A DNA stretch of 64,000 bases from Latilactobacillus fragifolii. Lineage in GTDB: Bacteria; Bacillota; Bacilli; Lactobacillales; Lactobacillaceae. The translations under genes were made by a program, and so were the position numbers. The notes below the pieces were generated by a model. That model did not search any database, was not told the DNA's origin, and saw nothing but the letters and a program-made list of their open reading frames with translations. Of the stretch, positions 54,145 to 64,000 are shown piece after piece (position 1 is the stretch's first letter; the number at the start of each line of letters is the position of its first letter). The DNA lies in assembly GCF_905332535.1 (NCBI RefSeq), contig NZ_CAJOCF010000001.1:372001-436000 (forward strand), read 5' to 3'.

Positions 54145-56606
54145 TATTTTGACTTGTCTTCATTGTTAACTGGAATGGTCGTTTGGATAAATTGAGGTTG
54201 CCCAACTTCATCAACGTCCATCACAAAACTGCCGTTCGAATAACGATCGCCAGTTGCATGTTGATAAGGATTAATTGTGATTACTTGTTGTTGATCAGTA
54301 TGAATCAATAACTCGCTTGCCTGCTCAACCTTAACCATTGCTGCTACCCGATGCGGTTCTTTTTTCAATTCACGAAGAATTAAAACCCCACGACGCGCAC
54401 GACTTGTTAACCCAACTTCACTTAAGAGCATCCGTTTAAAAGCTCCTCGTTGTGTAACAATGGCAATGGCTGCATGTTTATCTTCCGGATGATACAACGT
54501 AAAGTCGGTGACAACATCGCCCTCTTTGAGATCCATTAATTTGACCCCACTCGCCTTAGCGCCTGATACAGAGACTTCAGATAAAGCAAAACTTAATCCG
54601 TAACCTTTGTAACTAGCACTAAAGACGGCTAAGCCTTCATCACTTGGTACCCAGTTCACGTCTGTCACATGTGCATCCGAATGTAACTTAATAAAGTCTT
54701 GCGCTTTCGAACGGTATGTTCGACTTGGCAAGAGGTCTGTGAAAGCAGTTTGCTTAATATAACCATCATCAGTCCCAATTACAAAGTAACCAGCTTGTTC
54801 ATTGGGTTTGAAGGCAAATGCTGCAATAATCACTTCATCAGCCGCCAATCCGATTGATTGCGAGATATGTTCGCCCATTTCCTTCCATTTTAAATCAGCG
54901 ATTTCATGAACTGGACGCTGAATTAAATGTCCATAATTGGTAAACATCATTAGTTGATCTAAGGTTTGGAGCGGCTTTTGTAAGATGGTGAAGTCGCCGT
55001 CTTTCAGACCACTACCAGTCCCTTCTGATGCTTGGTATGAGCGCAGACTGCTACGTTTCAAGTAACCGTCATGGCTAACGGCGACCATGACAGTTTCATC
55101 AACAACCGTGACACTCGTATCAATTTCAAGTGTTTCGATTTGCGCTTCAATTGCTGTTTTTCGCTCACTCCGATAAGTTTTGACCATTGCTTTTAACTGT
55201 GCCTTAATGACCCGTGCGAGTGCTTGAGGATCACCCAGAATCATCCGGTATTCCTTAATTGCAGCATCAAGTTCAGCTGATTCTTGTTCCAAAGCAGTCA
55301 CATCGGTATTCGTTAACCGATACAATTGCAGTGAAACAATCGCTTCAGCTTGCGCTTCTGTAAAGGCGTAGCTTGCCACTAAATTCTCTTTAGCATCTTT
55401 TTTATTCTTGCTACCACGAATCGTCGCAATTACTTGATCTAAAATTGAAAGTGCTTTAATCAAACCAGCAACAATGTGTTGGCGATCTAATGCTTTTTGC
55501 AAAGTATATTTCGTCCGGCGAATAACGACTTCTTCTTGATGTTCCAAGTAAGCATGGAGAATTTCTAATAAGCCGACCTGTTTAGGTTGCATATGTGAAA
55601 TAGCGACCATGTTGAAGTTATACGTAATTTGTAAGTCAGTATTTTTGAAAAGATAATTCAAGATGCCCTGACTATCGGCTTGCTTTTTCAATTCAACGAC
55701 AACTGATAGGCCCATCCGATCACTTTCATCGCGCACTTCGGCAATACCATCGACCTTCTTTAGCACCCGTAACTCATCAATTTTCTTGACCATCATGGCC
55801 TTGTTGACTTCATAAGGGATTTCACTGATAACAATTTGTTCACGATTCCCGCGTAATTGTTGAATGCTAGTTTTTGCTCGCAAAACAACCCGCCCGCGAC
55901 CAGTTTCGTAAGCCTTTTTAATGCCGTCAATCCCTTGTAAGATCCCACCAGTTGGAAAATCAGGCCCTTTGATGAAAGTCATTATCTTTTCCAAGGTTGC
56001 GTCGGGATGATCTAATAGATAGACCAAACCATCGGTCACTTCACCTAAGTTATGGGGCGGAATTTCAGTCGCATACCCCGCTGATATCCCAGTCGCACCA
56101 TTTACTAGGAGATTGGGAAAACGAGCTGGTAAAACGGTTGGCTCTTCAGCAGTATCATCGAAATTCAAAACAAAATCAACGGTCTTTTTATCGATATCCT
56201 TGAGCATTTCACCGGCAATCTTGCTTAACCGCGCTTCGGTATACCGCATTGCTGCTGGCGGATCGCCATCCATTGAACCGTTATTCCCATGCATTTCAAT
56301 TAACGGTTCCCGTAATTTCCAATCCTGACTTAATCGAACCATCGCTTCATAAATCGAACTGTCCCCATGTGGATGGAAATTCCCCATGACATTCCCGACA
56401 GACTTCGCTGACTTCCGAAAGCCTTTATCATAAGTATTCCCATCGATGGACATGGCGTATAAAATTCGTCGTTGGACGGGTTTTAATCCATCGCGAATAT
56501 CTGGTAACGCCCGCTCTTGAATGATGTATTTTGAATAGCGGCCAAAGCGGTCGCCCATGACTTCTTCAAGCGTTAGTTCTTGAATTTTTTGTGCTTCATC
56601 AGCCAA
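54144..56606 (-). CDS. parC: DNA topoisomerase IV subunit A
   Basis: Decatenates sister chromosomes. 820 residues. N-terminal breakage domain with [32 protein letters not shown] (quinolone-resistance region; wild-type-looking Ser/Asp positions) and [15 protein letters not shown], where the Tyr is the DNA-cleaving nucleophile; C-terminal beta-propeller after about residue 500. 18 bp downstream of parE. Confidence 0.96.
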   Translation of the reverse strand: MADEAQKIQELTLEEVMGDRFGRYSKYIIQERALPDIRDGLKPVQRRILYAMSIDGNTYDKGFRKSAKSVGNVMGNFHPHGDSSIYEAMVRLSQDWKLREPLIEMHGNNGSMDGDPPAAMRYTEARLSKIAGEMLKDIDKKTVDFVLNFDDTAEEPTVLPARFPNLLVNGATGISAGYATEIPPHNLGEVTDGLVYLLDHPDATLEKIMTFIKGPDFPTGGILQGIDGIKKAYETGRGRVVLRAKTSIQQLRGNREQIVISEIPYEVNKAMMVKKIDELRVLKKVDGIAEVRDESDRMGLSVVVELKKQADSQGILNYLFKNTDLQITYNFNMVAISHMQPKQVGLLEILHAYLEHQEEVVIRRTKYTLQKALDRQHIVAGLIKALSILDQVIATIRGSKNKKDAKENLVASYAFTEAQAEAIVSLQLYRLTNTDVTALEQESAELDAAIKEYRMILGDPQALARVIKAQLKAMVKTYRSERKTAIEAQIETLEIDTSVTVVDETVMVAVSHDGYLKRSSLRSYQASEGTGSGLKDGDFTILQKPLQTLDQLMMFTNYGHLIQRPVHEIADLKWKEMGEHISQSIGLAADEVIIAAFAFKPNEQAGYFVIGTDDGYIKQTAFTDLLPSRTYRSKAQDFIKLHSDAHVTDVNWVPSDEGLAVFSASYKGYGLSFALSEVSVSGAKASGVKLMDLKEGDVVTDFTLYHPEDKHAAIAIVTQRGAFKRMLLSEVGLTSRARRGVLILRELKKEPHRVAAMVKVEQASELLIHTDQQQVITINPYQHATGDRYSNGSFVMDVDEVGQPQFIQTTIPVNNEDKSK

Positions 56607-56624
56607 ATTTAATCACTCACTTTT

Positions 56625-58637
56625 CTATTCGTCTAATTGGTCAAATAAATCCACTTCAGCGCTTGAAGTTGTCGATGCTGGTTGACCATTTGTTGTTTCT
56701 AAAATGCTGCCATCTTCAGCCATTGTAAACTTAACGTTTTCTTCAATCCATTTCCGCCGTGGCTCAACTTTATCGCCCATTAAGGTGGTTACTCGGCGCT
56801 CAGCCAAGGCAGCATCGTCAATCCGGACCCGAATTAACGTCCGACTTGTTGGATCCATCGTGGTATCCCAAAGTTGATCGGCATTCATTTCACCTAGCCC
56901 TTTGAAACGTTGTTGGCTATAGCCTTTACCCATTTCTTTAGCGACGGCTTTTAATTCATCGTCAGTCCACGCGTAGGCAATTTTAGTCTTTGCACCAGCC
57001 CCTTTTTGTAATTTGTATAACGGTGGTAGGGCAATGTAGACTTTCCCCGCTTCAATTAACGGCCGCATATAGCGATAGAAGAAGGTTAACAGTAGGATTT
57101 GGATGTGAGCCCCATCAGTATCCGCATCGGTCATGATAATTATCTTATCGTAATTACTGTCTTCGAGTTTGAATTCAGCCCCGACACCAGCGCCAATCGT
57201 ATAAATCATCGTGTTGATTTCTTCATTTTTTAAAATCTCTTGTAATTTAGCTTTTTGCGTATTTAAAACTTTCCCTCGCAATGGCAGAATCGCTTGGAAC
57301 TTGCGATCGCGGCCTTGTTTAGCAGAGCCCCCAGCAGAGTCCCCTTCGACCAAGTATAATTCATTCTTGGCTGCATTTTTTGATTGAGCTGGTGTTAACT
57401 TACCGGATAATAAACCATCGGATTTTTTCTTTTTCTTCCCGTTTCTACTTTGTTCACGCGCTTTACGGGCAGCTTCTCTGGCTTCTCTGGCTTTTAGTGA
57501 CTTCCGAACTAACGCTTGGGCGAACTCCCCGTTTTCAAGTAAAAAGAAACTCATTTGTTCGTAAACCAAACTGTCGACCGCTGTCCGTGCTTGGGGGGAC
57601 CCCAATTTGCCCTTGGTTTGTCCTTCGAATTGTAACAGTTCTTCTGGAATGCGGACGGACAAAACAGCACTGAGCCCTTCGCGGACGTCGGAACCTTCCA
57701 TATTCTTATCACGTTCTTTGAGCAAGTTAACCTTACGGGCATAGTCATTAAAGGCTTTGGTTAAACCGGCTTTCATCCCAGCTTCATGGGTGCCGCCATC
57801 ACCAGTCCGGACATTATTAACAAATGACATGATGTTTTCAGAATAGCCATCGTTATATTGGCCCGCAAATTCGACCTCAATCTCTTCCTTAGTCCCTTCG
57901 AAGTACAGCTTATTGCCAATCGTGTCCTTATCTTCGTTCAAATAATCGACAAACGATTGAATTCCTTCTGGGTAATGGAAAACATCTTCGCGTTGTGGAT
58001 CAGCCCGTAAATCCGTTAATGTAATTTTGACATCTTTAAGTAAAAAGGCAGATTCACGTAACCGTTCTGCTAAAGTATTGTAATTGTAATTAGTGGTTTG
58101 AAAAATGGTCCCATCCGGTTTAAACGTAATTAACGTGCCATTGGGTTCTTTAACTTTGCCAACTTTTTTCAAGGTCCCAACTGGATGGCCGCCATTTTCA
58201 AAGTGTTCTTCGTAGGCAACCCCATCGCGTACAACGCGTACAGTTAACCATTCTGATAAAGCATTTACGACACTTGCGCCAACCCCATGCAAACCGCCGG
58301 ATGTTTTATAACTATTCTGGGTAAATTTCCCCCCAGCATGAAGGACCGTTAAGATGACCTCAATCGTTGGAATCCCGGATTGATGCATCCCAGTAGGCAT
58401 CCCACGACCATGATCCCGGACACTAATACTGTTATCCGCACCAATGACGACGTTGATTTCTGAACCAAAACCAGCCAAAGCTTCATCGACAGCATTATCG
58501 ACAATTTCATACACTAAGTGATGCAAACCGCGACCGTCAGTTGAGCCAATGTACATGCCAGGCCGTTTTCGAACTGCTTCTAGACCTTCTAAGACCTGAA
58601 TCGAATTATCATTATAATCTTGTTTTTGATTTGGCAT
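56625..58637 (-). CDS. parE: DNA topoisomerase IV subunit B
   Basis: ATPase subunit. 670 residues: GHKL domain with EIVDNAVDEALAGFG, VRDHGRGMPTG and HAGGKFTQNSYKTSGGLHGVG, then TOPRIM with LVEGDSAGGSAKQGRDR and IIMTDADTDGAHI. It is parE rather than gyrB because of its partner and the divergent plsY, the conserved Firmicutes arrangement. Confidence 0.96.
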   Translation of the reverse strand: MPNQKQDYNDNSIQVLEGLEAVRKRPGMYIGSTDGRGLHHLVYEIVDNAVDEALAGFGSEINVVIGADNSISVRDHGRGMPTGMHQSGIPTIEVILTVLHAGGKFTQNSYKTSGGLHGVGASVVNALSEWLTVRVVRDGVAYEEHFENGGHPVGTLKKVGKVKEPNGTLITFKPDGTIFQTTNYNYNTLAERLRESAFLLKDVKITLTDLRADPQREDVFHYPEGIQSFVDYLNEDKDTIGNKLYFEGTKEEIEVEFAGQYNDGYSENIMSFVNNVRTGDGGTHEAGMKAGLTKAFNDYARKVNLLKERDKNMEGSDVREGLSAVLSVRIPEELLQFEGQTKGKLGSPQARTAVDSLVYEQMSFFLLENGEFAQALVRKSLKAREAREAARKAREQSRNGKKKKKSDGLLSGKLTPAQSKNAAKNELYLVEGDSAGGSAKQGRDRKFQAILPLRGKVLNTQKAKLQEILKNEEINTMIYTIGAGVGAEFKLEDSNYDKIIIMTDADTDGAHIQILLLTFFYRYMRPLIEAGKVYIALPPLYKLQKGAGAKTKIAYAWTDDELKAVAKEMGKGYSQQRFKGLGEMNADQLWDTTMDPTSRTLIRVRIDDAALAERRVTTLMGDKVEPRRKWIEENVKFTMAEDGSILETTNGQPASTTSSAEVDLFDQLDE

Positions 58638-58837
58638 TCAAGTATGACTCCTTTGTTTAAAAATGAACAGATAAGGTATATTATCAACAAGTTTGTGTGA
58701 TTTTACAATCAAAAATTTAAAATTCCTATCAATGCAAATGTACGTTCGCATTCACCTATTCTAACATACAATATTCCTTTTCCCTTGTCAAAATGCTAAA
58801 ATAGGGGAAACAAATGCCACAAATAGGAGTTTTTATC

Positions 58838-59455
58838 ATGAAACTTAGTCTTATCTTTATTCTTGCGTACTTGATTGGTTCATTCCCATCAGGCGTTATT
58901 ATTGGCCGCGTTTTCTGTCATAAGGATCCCCGGGATGCTGGGAGCCATAATATCGGCACAACCAATTCGTATCGCGTTCTCGGACCAATTGCTGGCACCG
59001 CCGTGTTATTTCTCGATATTTTAAAAGGCACGCTTGCTGCTAGCCTTCCGATGATTTTTCACGTGCCCCATCATGCATTGGTCCTAGTCGTTGGCTTAGC
59101 GGCGGTCGTCGGCCATGCCTACTCGATCTTTTTACACTTTACAGGTGGTAAGGCCGTTGCAACAAGTGCGGGCATCCTACTAGCATATAACCCCCTTTTC
59201 TTCGTAATTGCCAGTACAATCTTTATCAGTGTGATTCTGATTACAAGTATGGTCAGCATGGCGAGCATCCTTGGACCATTAATGATTGCGATTTTATCGT
59301 TTTACACACATGATTGGCTACTCGGTTCGATTGCAACCTTGGTCCTACTTTTCTTGGTCTATCGCCATCGTGAAAATTTACACCGCATTAAAACCGGTAC
59401 TGAAAACTTAGTCCCGTTTGGCTTATACTATCGCTACAAGCAAAAACATCAATAA
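58838..59455 (+). CDS. plsY: Glycerol-3-phosphate acyltransferase PlsY
   Basis: Acylates glycerol-3-phosphate with acyl phosphate at the membrane, the first step of phospholipid synthesis. 205 residues, five membrane helices. Motifs: GSFPSGVIIGR, DPRDAGSHNIGTTNSYRVLG, and GHAYSIFLHFTGGKAVATSAG. I start at 58838 (MKLSLIF) after AGGAG. Divergent from parE. Confidence 0.95.
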   Translation: MKLSLIFILAYLIGSFPSGVIIGRVFCHKDPRDAGSHNIGTTNSYRVLGPIAGTAVLFLDILKGTLAASLPMIFHVPHHALVLVVGLAAVVGHAYSIFLHFTGGKAVATSAGILLAYNPLFFVIASTIFISVILITSMVSMASILGPLMIAILSFYTHDWLLGSIATLVLLFLVYRHRENLHRIKTGTENLVPFGLYYRYKQKHQ

Positions 59456-59456
59456 C

Positions 59457-59484
59457 TAAAAAAACGCCAATGCGGCGTTTTTTT
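59457..59484. terminator. Bidirectional terminator after plsY
   Basis: AAAAAACGCC / GGCGTTTTTTT stem, between convergent plsY and fetB. Confidence 0.9.
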
Positions 59485-59494
59485 GTGCAATTAA

Positions 59495-60256
59495 TTAAAG
59501 CTCAAGCAATTGTTCGCGTTCATTGTAAAATGACCGATAAGCTAAGTAACACGCAATAACTGAACCGAGACTGGTTGCCGATAATAGCATAAACGTCACT
59601 AAAATCTGGTACATAATCGCTTTGACTGGATCAATTCCGGCAAAAATCAAGCCCGACATCATCCCCGGCAAGCTCACAAGGCCCATTGTTTTAGCTGAAT
59701 CAATCGTGGGTGCCATCCCGGTGCGAATACTTTCGCGAATAATGGCGATTGATGCTTGTTTAGCCGTAGCCCCCAAGGCGAGTCGCTCTAAAACCGGTTG
59801 CCGCTCATCCTTAAACTGGGCGCGTAAGCTCCGATAACTCAAGCCAATGGCGACCATTGAGTTGGAAGCAATCATCCCGGTAATCGGAATGATTTGTGAT
59901 GGGATAAACTTAATTGCCCCAGCCAAAACTAGTAAGCCCAACGTAACTCCAGTACTTATTAAAATCGCGATAAATGAAATTAAAAACCCTTTGCGCAGTT
60001 TCCCCGCCCGCTTTTTAGCATTCGTTGCAGCATTGAAAATAATAATCAACATCATCAATAACGTCAACCAAACATCGTTAATATGAAAGATGAATTTCAA
60101 TAAATAACCGACAATAAATAACTGAACGATGGCTCGTAAAACACTAATTATCAGATCTTTTTCAAGCCCAATTTTTTCGTGAAAACTAATAATTAATGCG
60201 ACCAAGACTAATGTCATAGCAAACGTTAGCGAAAGCCCATTAACGGCTAAATTCAT
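59495..60256 (-). CDS. fetB: FetB-like ABC transporter permease (UPF0014)
   Basis: 253 residues with about seven membrane segments. Family motifs: VLRAIVQLFIVGYLLKFIF, the IPITGMIASNSMVAIGLSYR region, and ARLALGATAKQAS-like LALGATAKQASIAIIRESIR, GLVSLPGMMSGLIFAG. FetAB in E. coli is an iron exporter; other members are linked to metal stress. Its start overlaps the fetA stop by 17 bp. Confidence 0.9.
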   Translation of the reverse strand: MNLAVNGLSLTFAMTLVLVALIISFHEKIGLEKDLIISVLRAIVQLFIVGYLLKFIFHINDVWLTLLMMLIIIFNAATNAKKRAGKLRKGFLISFIAILISTGVTLGLLVLAGAIKFIPSQIIPITGMIASNSMVAIGLSYRSLRAQFKDERQPVLERLALGATAKQASIAIIRESIRTGMAPTIDSAKTMGLVSLPGMMSGLIFAGIDPVKAIMYQILVTFMLLSATSLGSVIACYLAYRSFYNEREQLLEL

Positions 60257-60899
60257 CTTGATTTACCAATTCGCCAGCCACAATTTGCACTTGGCGTCCT
60301 TTCTGTTGTAATTCTTCTGGATCATGGGTAACGGCAATCATTGTGATGCCCCAATCTTCATTGAGATGCCGGACATATGCTAATACAATTGCCTTATTAG
60401 CAGCATCTAAGCCAGTTGTAATCTCGTCAAGTAATAAAATTTCTGGTGGGAATAAAACATTGCGAATCAAGGCAATGCGCTGCTTTTCGCCACCCGATAA
60501 CGTGGTGATTTTTTTCGTCAGTGGCATGTGGATCAAACCAACCGCCGCTAATGCTTTTTCAATCGCCACCATATCGACTGGTATGTGACGGATCTCATAT
60601 GGAAAACGTAAATTATCACCAACTGTTTCACCAAATAGCGTTGCTTGTTGAAAGCAATACGAAACTTTTTGGCGATACTGGTTTGGACTAAATTGAGTAA
60701 CTGGGCGGTCATTCAATACAATGGTCCCTTTTGTTGGTGGTAATAAATCCGCAATTAACCGTAATAACGTACTCTTACCACTCCCAGAAGGTCCTGTAAT
60801 CGTTAAGTAACTGCCGGTTTCAACGGTTAAATTAATATCGGTTAAAATCACTTGTTGATCCACCTGATAAGATAACTGCTCGATTTTTAATTGCGTCAT
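60240..60899 (-). CDS. fetA: FetA-like ABC transporter ATP-binding protein
   Basis: 219 residues. Walker A GPSGSGKST, Q-loop, signature TLSGGEKQRIALIRN and Walker B ILLLDEITTGLD. Partner of the overlapping FetB-like permease. Metal specificity (iron) is by family only. Confidence 0.92.
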   Translation of the reverse strand: MTQLKIEQLSYQVDQQVILTDINLTVETGSYLTITGPSGSGKSTLLRLIADLLPPTKGTIVLNDRPVTQFSPNQYRQKVSYCFQQATLFGETVGDNLRFPYEIRHIPVDMVAIEKALAAVGLIHMPLTKKITTLSGGEKQRIALIRNVLFPPEILLLDEITTGLDAANKAIVLAYVRHLNEDWGITMIAVTHDPEELQQKGRQVQIVAGELVNQDEFSR

Positions 60900-61055
60900 A
60901 AGCCCCTCCTGTCAATTATTTAATTCATAGTATACACGAAATTCACTTCATTAGCCTCTTCTACTGATTGGCAAAAGGACGCTTAAAAGCTTATACTAAT
61001 ATCAGCATGTATTAAATTATGGACGTTTCGTCCGCGCTGGAAAAGAGATGGTGAT

Positions 61056-61850
61056 ATGTTAAATAGCTTTTTGCAAGTCATGACGATTGCTGGTTCCGAT
61101 TCTGATGGTAGTGCCGGGGCGCAAGCAGATTTAAATACTTTTTTTGCGCGTAATGTTTATGGCATGAGTATTCTAACGGCTTGTGTTGCCGGAAATTCAT
61201 ATGGGATTCATGCCAGTCAAGCGCTGGCCCCCGACTTCATTGATGCCGAATTTGAAGCCATTGCAGCTGACTTTCAGGTCCGCGCTTGTAAAACAGGGAT
61301 GTTGACCGATCGTGCGACCATTTTAACCGTCGCTAATCAGTTGAAAAAACATGATTTTGGCCCCTTGGTGTTAGATCCGGTCATTATTACCAAGCATGGG
61401 GCATCATTGTTGGCAGACGATGCTTTTAACACCTTAAAAACAGAATTAGTCCCCTTGGCAACTGTCTTAACGCCTAATTTCTATGAAGCGCAAAAATTAA
61501 CGGGGATTAAACTGAACACGCCCGCTGATTTCCAAGCTGCTGGGCAAGCGCTATTGGCAATGGGGGCCAAAAACGTCATGATCAAAGGCCATCACGCATC
61601 CGGACAATCAGTCGTTACAGACTACGTTCGCCTTGCTGATGGACAAGAATTTTGGTTATCGGAACCCTACATCGAAACTACCCATATTAATGGGACTGGC
61701 GATTCCTTATCGGCATGCATCTGTGCTGAACTCGCAAAGGGGCAATCAATTGAAGGCGCCATTAAGACCGCTAAGCAATTTGTTCACCGGGCGATTGCTA
61801 ACCCTATTGAAGTCGGCCACAAATACGGCCCCATTAACCACCATGCTTAA
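61056..61850 (+). CDS. thiD: Bifunctional hydroxymethylpyrimidine/pyridoxine kinase family protein
   Basis: 264-residue ribokinase-fold kinase: MTIAGSDSDGSAGAQADL, GMLTDRATI, LDPVIITKHGASLL and the anion-hole GTGDSLSACICAELAKG with the catalytic Asp. ThiD and PdxK share this fold; without the neighbouring thiE/thiM genes pyridoxal kinase is equally likely. GAGATGG ribosome site. Ended by a terminator. Confidence 0.88.
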   Translation: MLNSFLQVMTIAGSDSDGSAGAQADLNTFFARNVYGMSILTACVAGNSYGIHASQALAPDFIDAEFEAIAADFQVRACKTGMLTDRATILTVANQLKKHDFGPLVLDPVIITKHGASLLADDAFNTLKTELVPLATVLTPNFYEAQKLTGIKLNTPADFQAAGQALLAMGAKNVMIKGHHASGQSVVTDYVRLADGQEFWLSEPYIETTHINGTGDSLSACICAELAKGQSIEGAIKTAKQFVHRAIANPIEVGHKYGPINHHA

Positions 61851-61855
61851 AAGAC

Positions 61856-61892
61856 AAAAAAGCCCCCGGATTTTTCCGTGGGCTTTTTTGAA
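61856..61892. terminator. Bidirectional terminator
   Basis: AAAAAAGCCC-CGGA / TCCG-GGGCTTTTTT stem between convergent thiD and alsD. Confidence 0.88.
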
Positions 61893-61895
61893 TGT

Positions 61896-62615
61896 TTAGT
61901 GTTCCGCTTCTTCAATATCAGCATTGACTTGTTGCAAGTCAAAGTCACTATTTAAAAAGGCTTGGTTATTACTTGGGAAGTGTTGTTCAAATGTTTCAAA
62001 TGGTTGGATCGTCATTTGCGCATCAACCACAGTATAGTCTAGCACATGCCCCCCAAAATCGTGGGCATCGTTTAAGAAGTGCACGTGATAACCTGCAACA
62101 GCTGCCCCTTGATAAAGGGCTGGTGCATAGTATCCAATCAACGTCCCAGTTACATCGGTTTGTTCAAACTCGGGTTGCACCCGAGTCGCAGTAGTCAAAT
62201 TCGGATACGGTTCATGTTGGGTTTGTACCGCGCGCGTATGCATGACTTTAAAGATGCCAGTCATTTTAACCGCAAAAAACAAATTTTTTAACGCTGCTTG
62301 CGCTAAAATTTGCGTTTCTAAAGCAGCTTTTGAAAGCTGCTGGATTGTCTGAGTAGGTAGCGATGGATCTTGCCAATGCACTGTCGCAAATGGCACTGTT
62401 GCATCAGCCGCGAGCTCAGTTACTTGCCCTGCACCATTCACAATATAGGCGTGACCATCTAGTAAGACGAGCTCCCCCGCTAAACCGTGCGCCGTACCAA
62501 TGCCAAAATTACCGTGTTTTAGTAATTCAGCCACGGTCATCGTCCCTGTAAACAGCCCTGGTATCAATAATGCTAGAGTCCCGTGTTGATAAACACGTTT
62601 GCCATCATTTGTCAT
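61896..62615 (-). CDS. alsD: Alpha-acetolactate decarboxylase
   Basis: Converts acetolactate to acetoin, diverting pyruvate to neutral products. 239 residues. Zinc-site HxH in AVAGYHVHFLNDAHDFGGH, catalytic Glu region near the N-terminus, and IGYYAPALYQ. Directly downstream of alsS (17 bp gap), so the pair is an operon. Confidence 0.95.
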   Translation of the reverse strand: MTNDGKRVYQHGTLALLIPGLFTGTMTVAELLKHGNFGIGTAHGLAGELVLLDGHAYIVNGAGQVTELAADATVPFATVHWQDPSLPTQTIQQLSKAALETQILAQAALKNLFFAVKMTGIFKVMHTRAVQTQHEPYPNLTTATRVQPEFEQTDVTGTLIGYYAPALYQGAAVAGYHVHFLNDAHDFGGHVLDYTVVDAQMTIQPFETFEQHFPSNNQAFLNSDFDLQQVNADIEEAEH

Positions 62616-62632
62616 TTATTTTCCTCCTCAAA

Positions 62633-64000
62633 TTAAACAAGTTGATCAGGTAATAACGCTTGCCCTAATGATTGATTATCTTTGTAATCAACAGGTACAT
62701 CAACGAGGACCGGACCATCGATGGCAAAGGCTTGGTCCAATACTTTACCAAGATCTGCGGCTTTTTCAACCCGCAACCCAGTTGCCCCAAAGCTCTCAGC
62801 ATATTGTACAAAATCAACAGGGCCGAACTTCACAGCGGCTGATTCACCATATTTCATTTCCTCTTGGAATTTCACCATGTCATAATAACCATCATTCCAA
62901 ATGATATGAACGATATTTAAGTTCAGTCGGACTGCTGTTTCTAAGTCTTGTCCAGAAAATAAGAACCCACCGTCACCCGAAACAGACACAATTTGTGTAT
63001 TTGGACGCACTAGCGCAGCACTAATCGCCCATGGCAATGCGACACCTAAAGTCTGCATCCCATTACTAAAGAGCAAGTGTCGTGGTTCATAACTTCTAAA
63101 ATGCCGCGCCATCCAGATATAATGGCTACCAACATCGACAGTGACAGTCATTTCATCGGTTACCCGTGCTTGCAGTTCTGAAATAATATTTAATGGATGG
63201 CTGAGGGGATTATCAGTTGTCATTTCAGGCGCATTATCGCGTTGATTAAGTTCAGCATGTAACGCAACTAAATAATCACGCACATCGCTTGCTAGTTGAT
63301 ACCCTTTCATATAAGGTAATAAGAAATCTAAGGTCTGGGCAATATCGCCGACCAATTCTTTTTCTGGCTGAAAATTATGATCGATTTCAGCGCGCATATC
63401 ATCAACCACCATAATATGTGCATCACTTTCAGCGTTCCAGTTACGGGGTTCATATTCGATTGGATCATAGCCAACTGCAATCACGAGATCACTACGTTTT
63501 AGAATCCGATCACCTGGTTGGTTACGGAACAAACCAACGCGACCATAAAAATCTGTTTCTAAAGCACGCGAAATCACTCCCGCAGCTTGGAATGTTTCGA
63601 CAACCGGAATGTGGGTTTCCGCTACTAAATTACGAATCGCCGCCGTCACTTCTGGTGAAGAAGCACGCATACCAACTAAAAGAACTGGTAATTTTGCTTC
63701 TTTAATCCGTTGTGCCAAGAGCGTCGTTTCAACTGGACTGGCGGGGCCTAATTTAGGGGCCATCAACGGTTTAATGACCTTAGAATGGACTTCTGCGTCG
63801 GTTACATCTTGGGGGATGCTGACAAACGTTGCCCCTTGCTTAGCTGACTCTGCTTCTTGATAAGCATTGGCAATCACTTCTGATAAATTCTCGGGTTCTT
63901 GAACTTCAGCGCTGAATTTTGTGATTGGGGCAAATAACGCCGCATTACGCATGCTTTGATGCGTTAGCCGTAACAAATCAGCACGTTTGACTTGCCCTGC
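62633..64000 (-). CDS. alsS: Acetolactate synthase, C-terminal part (runs off the right edge)
   Basis: Catabolic thiamine-diphosphate enzyme making acetolactate from two pyruvates. About 455 residues are visible and the frame is open to the window edge. AGQVKRADLLRLTHQSMRNA at the edge is the conserved GQVxR region; SVSGDGGFLFSGQDLETAVR (about 340) and IWNDGYYDMVKFQ form the ThDP-binding motif (GDG...N). The N-terminal part, about 100 residues, is outside. Catabolic type is inferred from the alsD pairing and the lack of a regulatory subunit gene. Confidence 0.94.
   Translation of the reverse strand, partial: AGQVKRADLLRLTHQSMRNAALFAPITKFSAEVQEPENLSEVIANAYQEAESAKQGATFVSIPQDVTDAEVHSKVIKPLMAPKLGPASPVETTLLAQRIKEAKLPVLLVGMRASSPEVTAAIRNLVAETHIPVVETFQAAGVISRALETDFYGRVGLFRNQPGDRILKRSDLVIAVGYDPIEYEPRNWNAESDAHIMVVDDMRAEIDHNFQPEKELVGDIAQTLDFLLPYMKGYQLASDVRDYLVALHAELNQRDNAPEMTTDNPLSHPLNIISELQARVTDEMTVTVDVGSHYIWMARHFRSYEPRHLLFSNGMQTLGVALPWAISAALVRPNTQIVSVSGDGGFLFSGQDLETAVRLNLNIVHIIWNDGYYDMVKFQEEMKYGESAAVKFGPVDFVQYAESFGATGLRVEKAADLGKVLDQAFAIDGPVLVDVPVDYKDNQSLGQALLPDQLV

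Noticed and set aside
1-64000. CRISPR arrays, tRNA or rRNA genes, insertion sequences
   Set aside because: No regularly spaced repeats, cloverleaf or rRNA sequences, or transposase-like proteins were seen.

Overview
The window is chromosomal DNA of a low-GC Gram-positive lactic acid bacterium. The gene content (class Ib RNR, pfl pair, alsS-alsD, fhs, pyr operon, DegV pairs, XerS-type recombinase, ThiT under a TPP riboswitch) and protein sequences best fit Latilactobacillus (sakei/curvatus group). That species call comes from recall, not from a search. It looks like ordinary core chromosome: no prophage, IS element, CRISPR array, rRNA or tRNA gene was seen.

Layout. 0-5 kb: the Firmicutes block ponA(partial)-recU < > ypsA-gpsB-rnpB-ypsC, then a D-2-hydroxyacid dehydrogenase. 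5-6 kb: a small stand-alone tyrosine recombinase behind a perfect 16/6/16 inverted repeat. 6-15.7 kb: accessory genes (alcohol dehydrogenase, SatD/DUF3307 pair, GntR-ABC transporter, B3/B4 protein behind a 15-codon ORF, lipoate ligase, a DUF2975 gene broken by a 10-bp tandem duplication, drug-type ABC exporter with its MarR regulator). 15.8-22.4 kb: nrdHEF, cardiolipin synthase, RNase HI, EbsA-like and cold-shock genes. 22.6-35.9 kb: fhs, lspA-rluD and a ten-gene pyrimidine block with two PyrR attenuators but no pyrD. 35.9-44 kb: rqcH, MarR, two DegV genes around a hemolysin-III gene, and a TetR-controlled oxidoreductase/hydrolase operon.

44.0-45.7 kb is the most informative part. A 645-bp gene-free stretch holds a near-exact Bacillus/Staphylococcus-type dif site (44078-44105). 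About 425 bp further on, just upstream of a xerS-like recombinase gene, lies a second perfect 16/6/16 inverted repeat. Left of this point the longest operons run on + (22.6-45.7 kb), and right of it most genes run on - (46.6-64 kb). I read this as the replication terminus.

45.8-64 kb: TPP riboswitch-thiT, a P1B-type metal ATPase, ppaC, a LysR regulator, pflB-pflA, parE-parC with divergent plsY, fetA-fetB, a ThiD/PdxK kinase, and alsS(partial)-alsD.

Most promising for novelty: two tyrosine recombinase genes 39 kb apart, each with a perfect 16-bp inverted repeat around a 6-bp spacer just upstream; the coexistence of a XerCD-type dif and a XerS-type gene with its own candidate site; and a Gln where the XerS family has its second catalytic His.
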